This document shows positions 7,257 through 10,431 of a DNA stretch of 10,431 nucleotides, piece by piece. A program made the position numbers and the translations under genes. The DNA is from Treponema sp. (GTDB taxonomy: Bacteria > Spirochaetota > Spirochaetia > Treponematales > Treponemataceae), in the NCBI GenBank assembly GCA_016293645.1, contig JAEDDW010000061.1:1-10431 (forward strand). Reading direction: 5' to 3'. The notes beneath the pieces were generated by a model. It worked only from the letters and a program-made list of their open reading frames with translations, was not told the DNA's origin and did no database searches. The first letter of the stretch is position 1, and the number at the start of each line of letters is the position of its first letter.

Positions 7257-8569
7257 ACAAAAATTTCATCCTCATCACGCCCCTTCACCCTCAGGTCACC
7301 TTTTTCCCAGGCTCGTCTCAACACGGCATAGAACTGGGATGTAAGACGTTCACTGTCGGCTTTTGTGACGACACCAAGAACGGCTTCTTCCTCAAGAATG
7401 TCTGCCCTTCTGTTCTTTGAGACATTGGAAAGAATTTTCTCGCGGAACTCATCTGACTTCTTGAGAATGAGGATGGCAACGTCCCTGTTCTCCATGTCAT
7501 GAAGATAATTCTGGATGTACCTGTCGTCGGAACCAACAACATCCTCTTCCGTGAAAAGACGTTTCCTGAGGTCGGCGCCAAGTTCAGGATCCTGCTGCGT
7601 AAGGACATCAAGAATTCCGTATTCCGCAGATGGATTCATCCGTTTCAGAATCTGTGCAAGAACTCCGCGTCCATCAAGATTTTCGGAATTCTCGGTATTC
7701 TGAGTCAAAAGTTTTTCATGGAGGCTGTGGTCGATTTCCTTCATTACCTCAGGAGAAACACTCTGCATTTTTGCAAGACGAAGGACGATGTTTTTCTTGT
7801 CCTCCACATCCATAAGGTTTATTACCTTTGCAGATTTTTTAGGTTCAATCTGGGAAAGGACGATTGCCTGAATTCCAACAGATTCACCTTCGATGAGAAG
7901 CTTGATTCTTTCCGCATCTGCATCAGCAAGATAGTCAAAAGGTTTTCCGTGCTGATACTGTACCGAGCGTGCGATGAGCTGTTCCGCCTTTACACTGCCA
8001 TATGCTTTTGAAAGGATCGTTCTGGCTGTTTCAATTCCGCCTTCCTCACGGGCCTTTACAAGAAGCGAATCAAATTCATCGAGAATGGCTGCTTTTTCTT
8101 CCGGAGTGATTTTCTGTATTGTCGCGATTTCCGGAATAATCCGTTCCGTCTGCTCTTCCGTCAGATGAGGAAGAATTTTTGCGGCTTCATCAATTCCGAC
8201 GATGACAAGAAATTTTGCAACGCGCCTGTAGATCGACTCGCTTTCATTTGAAGCACCGGGAACTTTTATAAGTCCACCAGAAGTAAGGTTCTTTACGGCT
8301 TCCTTAACGTCTTCTGAAGATGCAGATTTCTTGCGTCCAAACCAGGTTCCGGACTTAGCAGCTTTTTCAGCTTTCTTGAGATTCTCTTCCTCAAGGTTTT
8401 TGTTGTTTTCCTTTTCCAGCTTGTCAAGCTTGCGGTTGATGTTTTCAAAAACAGGTTTATGCACAAGGGGAACATGGCCAGGTTCCTGTGTTTTCCTTAT
8501 TTCCTTTGAAACACTTTTTACACCTGCATTCATTTCCTTTTTATAGGCGTCGAATCCGTAATCACTCAT
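7253..8569 (-). CDS. fliG1: FliG-like flagellar motor switch paralogue (FliG1 type)
   Basis: FliG sits on the MS ring at the cytoplasmic face of the motor and transmits torque and switching. This 438-aa form has an unusual charged N-terminal extension (about 1-105) with a Lys/Glu coiled coil. FliG_N follows (about 110-190, from AKFLVIVGIDEAAKILPHL), then FliG_M (about 200-280, with AIVLSQIEP and SVSPEVMKEID) and FliG_C (about 300-425, with DPELGADLRKRLF, DDRYIQ at 348-353, FREKILSNVSKNRRADIL). At the usual EHPQ motif of FliG_M, the FliM-contacting site, the aligned residues are ESVG (229-232). Length, extension and lost EHPQ suit the spirochaete FliG1 paralogue rather than the principal motor FliG. 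I chose ATG at 8569; a TTG at 8593 is in frame but has no ribosome site. The gene symbol is by family resemblance. The gene leads the minus-strand block and overlaps the M16C gene by four bases. Confidence 0.85.
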   Translation of the reverse strand: MSDYGFDAYKKEMNAGVKSVSKEIRKTQEPGHVPLVHKPVFENINRKLDKLEKENNKNLEEENLKKAEKAAKSGTWFGRKKSASSEDVKEAVKNLTSGGLIKVPGASNESESIYRRVAKFLVIVGIDEAAKILPHLTEEQTERIIPEIATIQKITPEEKAAILDEFDSLLVKAREEGGIETARTILSKAYGSVKAEQLIARSVQYQHGKPFDYLADADAERIKLLIEGESVGIQAIVLSQIEPKKSAKVINLMDVEDKKNIVLRLAKMQSVSPEVMKEIDHSLHEKLLTQNTENSENLDGRGVLAQILKRMNPSAEYGILDVLTQQDPELGADLRKRLFTEEDVVGSDDRYIQNYLHDMENRDVAILILKKSDEFREKILSNVSKNRRADILEEEAVLGVVTKADSERLTSQFYAVLRRAWEKGDLRVKGRDEDEIFV

Positions 8570-8575
8570 GCTTCC

Positions 8576-8604
8576 ATTATAGTCGAATAGCAAAAAAAAA
8601 TAAA
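8576..8604 (-). promoter_or_regulatory. candidate promoter of the fliG1-led block
   Basis: The minus strand has a perfect TATAAT (8576-8581). With a 17-base spacer, the -35 position is TTTATT (8599-8604), which is a poor match, inside a run of nine T. Initiation 7 bases past the -10 falls on or next to the A of the fliG1 ATG at 8569, which would give a leaderless or nearly leaderless mRNA. GGAAG lies only one base before the ATG, too close for normal Shine-Dalgarno use. Confidence 0.4.
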
Positions 8605-8606
8605 AT
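8578..8606 (+). promoter_or_regulatory. candidate promoter of the htrA gene
   Basis: TAAAAT at 8601-8606 matches 5 of 6 bases of the -10 consensus and would give a leader of about 55 bases to the ATG at 8668. No good -35 is present at 16-18 bases upstream (TATAGT at 8578-8583). It overlaps the candidate promoter on the other strand. A later AT-rich candidate, TATTAT at 8640-8645, would start transcription almost at the ribosome site. No sigma-E-like or CpxR-like site is recognisable. Confidence 0.28.
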
Positions 8607-8651
8607 GCTTAATTTCGTGTAATTTTTTGCGTTTTTGTTTATTATATAGTT

Positions 8652-8656
8652 GGAGG
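8652..8656 (+). promoter_or_regulatory. htrA ribosome binding site
   Basis: GGAGG, 11 bases before ATG at 8668. The spacing is long, but this is the only strong site. It also rules out the TTG at 8650, which overlaps the upstream edge of the site, as the start. Confidence 0.7.
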
Positions 8657-8667
8657 ATTTAATAATA

Positions 8668-10164
8668 ATGAAAAAAATCACAAAAAATGCAGCAATGATC
8701 CTTTGCACTGCCGCACTTTCATTTGGAATTTTCAACCTTTCATGCAAGGTGAACAGGGGTTCCGCAAATGTTGCTTTTGCTGAATCATCTCCAGCCGCAG
8801 TAATTCCGCAGGACAGCCTGGCAGTCACACAGTCCCTGCAGAACACATTCCGCTCAATAAGCTCAAATGTTTTGCCTGCTGTTGTTGAGGTAGACGTAAT
8901 CGAAAAGAAAAAAATCCAGGTCTACAATCCATTCCAGGATTTCTTCAAAAACAATCCTTTTTTCAGCACTCCGGAAAACGATGAAGACGATAGCGAGAAT
9001 TTCCGTGAGCAGGAACAGTCTTCGCTTGGTTCCGGCGTAATCGTCCGCAAGACTGGAAAAACATTCTATGTCCTCACAAACAACCACGTTGCCGGGAACG
9101 CATACAAGATCAAGATCAAGCTCAATGACGAAAGGGAATTCGACGGAAAACTTGTCGGTGCCGATCCTCGTATGGATGTAGCACTTGTTTCCTTTGAATC
9201 AGATGACAAGTCCATCACAGTCGCAAAGCTTGGAGACTCGGATTCAATGCATCAGGGTGACATCGTTCTTGCCCTCGGCAGCCCTCTCGGTTACTTTGCC
9301 TCTGTTACACAGGGTATCGTAAGCGCCACAGGCAGAAGCGGAGGACAGATCGGTTCCATTTCCGACTTCATCCAGACTGACGCAGCCATCAACCAGGGAA
9401 ATTCCGGTGGACCTCTTGTAAACATTTACGGAGAAGTCATCGGCATCAACACATGGATCGCATCTTCTTCCGGCGGAAGCGTTGGCCTTGGATTCTCAAT
9501 TCCCATCAACAACATCAAGGAATCCATCGACCAGTTCATTTCAGACGGAAAGATCACCTACGGCTGGGTCGGTGTAAGCCTCATGGAAATCACCGACGAA
9601 TACAAGGAACAGCTTGGAATCGACAAGAAGCAGACAGGTGCCCTTGCAAGCCAGCTCTTCCTTGAAAGTCCTGCAATAAAAGGCGGAATGAAGCCAGGAG
9701 ACTTCATAATCGAACTTAATGGCCATGCGGTAAAATCAGTTGATCAGCTGGTCCGAGAAATCGGATGCATTCCGGCTGGAAAAACTGCGGAAGTTGTAGT
9801 TCTCCGCGGCAAGGAAAAGAAAACAATCAAGATCAAGATTGACGAACGCGATGAAAAGCTTGTTTCAGACAACTCAAAGCTCTGGCCTGGATTCATTGCA
9901 TCTCCGCTTACAGAAGAAAACCGCAAGAAGCTCAAGATTGAAAACGAAAAGGTAAAAGGTATCGTAGTAACGGGAGTGACAGAAAAGACTCCTGCCGCCG
10001 CCCTGAGACTCCAGAACGGAGACATCATCTGCGCAGTCAACGACAAGAAAGTTGAATCAGTTGAGGACTTCTACCGCGAACTTGACATTTCAAACAAAAA
10101 GGAAATCTGGTTTGACGTATACAACGAAGGCCATACAATAAGCACCGGACGATACAAATTTTAA
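8668..10164 (+). CDS. exported HtrA/Deg serine endoprotease, two PDZ domains
   Basis: S1C protease that degrades or refolds damaged envelope proteins, probably in the periplasm. From ATG 8668 it is 498 residues. The N-terminus is an export signal: MKKITKN, then a hydrophobic core (about 8-24). Processing could be at AFA-ES (38/39, signal peptidase I), or Cys26 in FNLSC could be lipidated, though Asn at -3 makes a poor lipobox. The trypsin-like domain (about 55-290) has the full triad: His140 in TNNHV, Asp170 in DPRMDVAL, Ser246 in GNSGGPL. An acidic loop (about 101-117, DEDDSE) precedes the domain core, in the region of the regulatory LA loop. PDZ1 (about 298-395) starts YGWVGVSL, and PDZ2 (about 405-498) contains LQNGDII. 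This is the DegP/DegQ layout; which paralogue cannot be told. It is monocistronic, ends in an intrinsic terminator 13 bases on, and diverges from the fliG1 block. Confidence 0.95.
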   Translation: MKKITKNAAMILCTAALSFGIFNLSCKVNRGSANVAFAESSPAAVIPQDSLAVTQSLQNTFRSISSNVLPAVVEVDVIEKKKIQVYNPFQDFFKNNPFFSTPENDEDDSENFREQEQSSLGSGVIVRKTGKTFYVLTNNHVAGNAYKIKIKLNDEREFDGKLVGADPRMDVALVSFESDDKSITVAKLGDSDSMHQGDIVLALGSPLGYFASVTQGIVSATGRSGGQIGSISDFIQTDAAINQGNSGGPLVNIYGEVIGINTWIASSSGGSVGLGFSIPINNIKESIDQFISDGKITYGWVGVSLMEITDEYKEQLGIDKKQTGALASQLFLESPAIKGGMKPGDFIIELNGHAVKSVDQLVREIGCIPAGKTAEVVVLRGKEKKTIKIKIDERDEKLVSDNSKLWPGFIASPLTEENRKKLKIENEKVKGIVVTGVTEKTPAAALRLQNGDIICAVNDKKVESVEDFYRELDISNKKEIWFDVYNEGHTISTGRYKF

Positions 10165-10176
10165 TCCATAGACAGA

Positions 10177-10208
10177 AAATCGGTTCCTGACGGGAGCCGA
10201 TTTTTTTT
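10177..10208 (+). terminator. intrinsic terminator of htrA
   Basis: Hairpin ATCGGTTCC (10179-10187), loop TGACG, GGAGCCGAT (10193-10201), with one G-T wobble, followed by a run of eight T (10201-10208). The stem is extended by A-T pairs. The A-run at its 5' side means it could also work weakly on the minus strand. Confidence 0.9.
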
Positions 10209-10235
10209 ATGACCTTATCAATCTTCATTTATCCA
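10181..10235. repeat. 55-bp direct repeat, copy 1
   Basis: Exactly identical to 10377-10431. It contains most of the htrA terminator plus 27 further bases after the T-run. The left flank differs between copies (T versus A), so the match begins sharply at 10181; on the right the second copy is cut by the window end. A palindrome CAATTC-A-GAATTG (10234-10246) begins at the end of this copy. Confidence 0.95.
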
Positions 10236-10311
10236 ATTCAGAATTGTGAAAGCATAAAAGCAAAAAATCGGCGTAGTCAGGGTTCGTGACAAAATGCGAC
10301 TTGTTCCCCAT
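10225..10311 (-). other. short open frame in the spacer, coding doubtful
   Basis: A 28-codon frame reading MGNKSHFVTNPDYADF and ending in a Cys/His/acidic tail. It has no convincing ribosome site, and the frame is open upstream beyond its ATG to about 10410. The opposite strand is open from 10277 to 10408 as well. The region also holds terminator hairpins and palindromes, so it is more likely part of a repetitive intergenic element than a gene. Confidence 0.2.
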
Positions 10312-10376
10312 TGCAGATCTTCGGGCATGGCCCGAAGTTTTTATAGTTGCCCGGGAACTCCGGAGCAGGCTTGGCA
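10236..10376. other. structured spacer between the 55-bp repeats
   Basis: These 141 bases plus one 55-bp copy make a 196-base unit that starts to repeat at the window end. They hold a perfect palindrome at the left edge (10234-10246), an 8-base GCGTAGTC (10271-10278) that is also in the left-end repeat on its minus strand, a GTCA...TGAC mini-hairpin (10277-10290) and a strong terminator hairpin (10319-10342). No RBS-supported gene is seen. A short RNA ending at the inner terminator is possible but has no clear promoter. Confidence 0.45.
10319..10342 (+). terminator. strong terminator-like hairpin in the right-end spacer
   Basis: Perfect 8-bp stem CTTCGGGC-ATG-GCCCGAAG (10319-10337) followed by TTTTT. 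It faces plus, over 110 bases after htrA has already been terminated, so it either backs up the first terminator or ends a separate small transcript. Confidence 0.75.
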
Positions 10377-10431
10377 CGGTTCCTGACGGGAGCCGATTTT
10401 TTTTATGACCTTATCAATCTTCATTTATCCA
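10377..10431. repeat. 55-bp direct repeat, copy 2, with a second terminator
   Basis: Exact copy of 10181-10235, ending at the last base of the window. It carries the same hairpin, here with the 7-bp stem CGGTTCC/GGAGCCG, and eight T (10397-10404), so it is a third terminator-like structure on the plus strand within about 230 bases. Confidence 0.92.

Noticed and set aside
8591..8593. TTG as the start of the FliG-like protein
   Set aside because: It lies just after a run of T with no Shine-Dalgarno sequence and adds only eight residues that include the TATAAT region; ATG at 8569 is preferred.
8650..8652. TTG as the start of the HtrA protein
   Set aside because: It overlaps the ribosome site; ATG at 8668 starts a normal MKK signal peptide.
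8577..8846. 89-codon minus-strand frame over the htrA start and divergent promoter region
   Set aside because: It overlaps the htrA signal-peptide coding region and the divergent promoters; its Phe/Ile/Asn-rich end simply reflects AT-rich intergenic DNA.
10271..10300. tRNA T-arm-like stretch (GTCA-GGGTTCG-TGAC)
   Set aside because: The stem is only 4 bp, and no acceptor, anticodon or D arm can be drawn around it.

Overview
The window looks like chromosomal DNA from a spirochaete, most likely a free-living or gut/rumen-type Treponema. The main reason is a divergent, FliG1-type second FliG paralogue, a gene arrangement typical of spirochaetes. The ClpB, PreP-like M16C protease and two-PDZ HtrA/Deg protease fit but are not diagnostic. 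Species assignment is inference; no rRNA or tRNA gene is present.

Layout. A block of five genes on the minus strand covers about 67-8569. In transcription order it holds a FliG-like protein, a PreP-like M16C metallopeptidase (4-base ATGA overlap with fliG), a 73-aa protein of unknown function, a tocopherol-cyclase-like/lipocalin-like protein with no obvious pathway here, and the disaggregase ClpB. The gaps are 83, 55 and 53 bases, so a read-through operon is possible; a candidate promoter lies just before clpB. A roughly 98-base AT-rich divergent region (8570-8667) separates this block from a plus-strand gene for an exported HtrA/Deg serine protease, which ends in a clear intrinsic terminator.

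The theme is protein quality control: ClpB rescues aggregates, the M16C enzyme degrades peptides in the cytoplasm, and HtrA degrades misfolded envelope proteins. They are linked to one motor-switch paralogue. These are conserved housekeeping genes, and I see no defence system, integrase, transposase or CRISPR array.

The unexplained structure is at the two ends. The left end has a 25-bp direct repeat at 46-bp spacing, full of small palindromes; its inner copy supplies the clpB stop codon. The right end has an exact 55-bp direct repeat that contains the htrA terminator. Its second copy is the last 55 bases of the window, and the 141 bases between carry another strong terminator hairpin. Both ends behave like repeat-limited assembly ends, so true copy numbers may be larger than shown.
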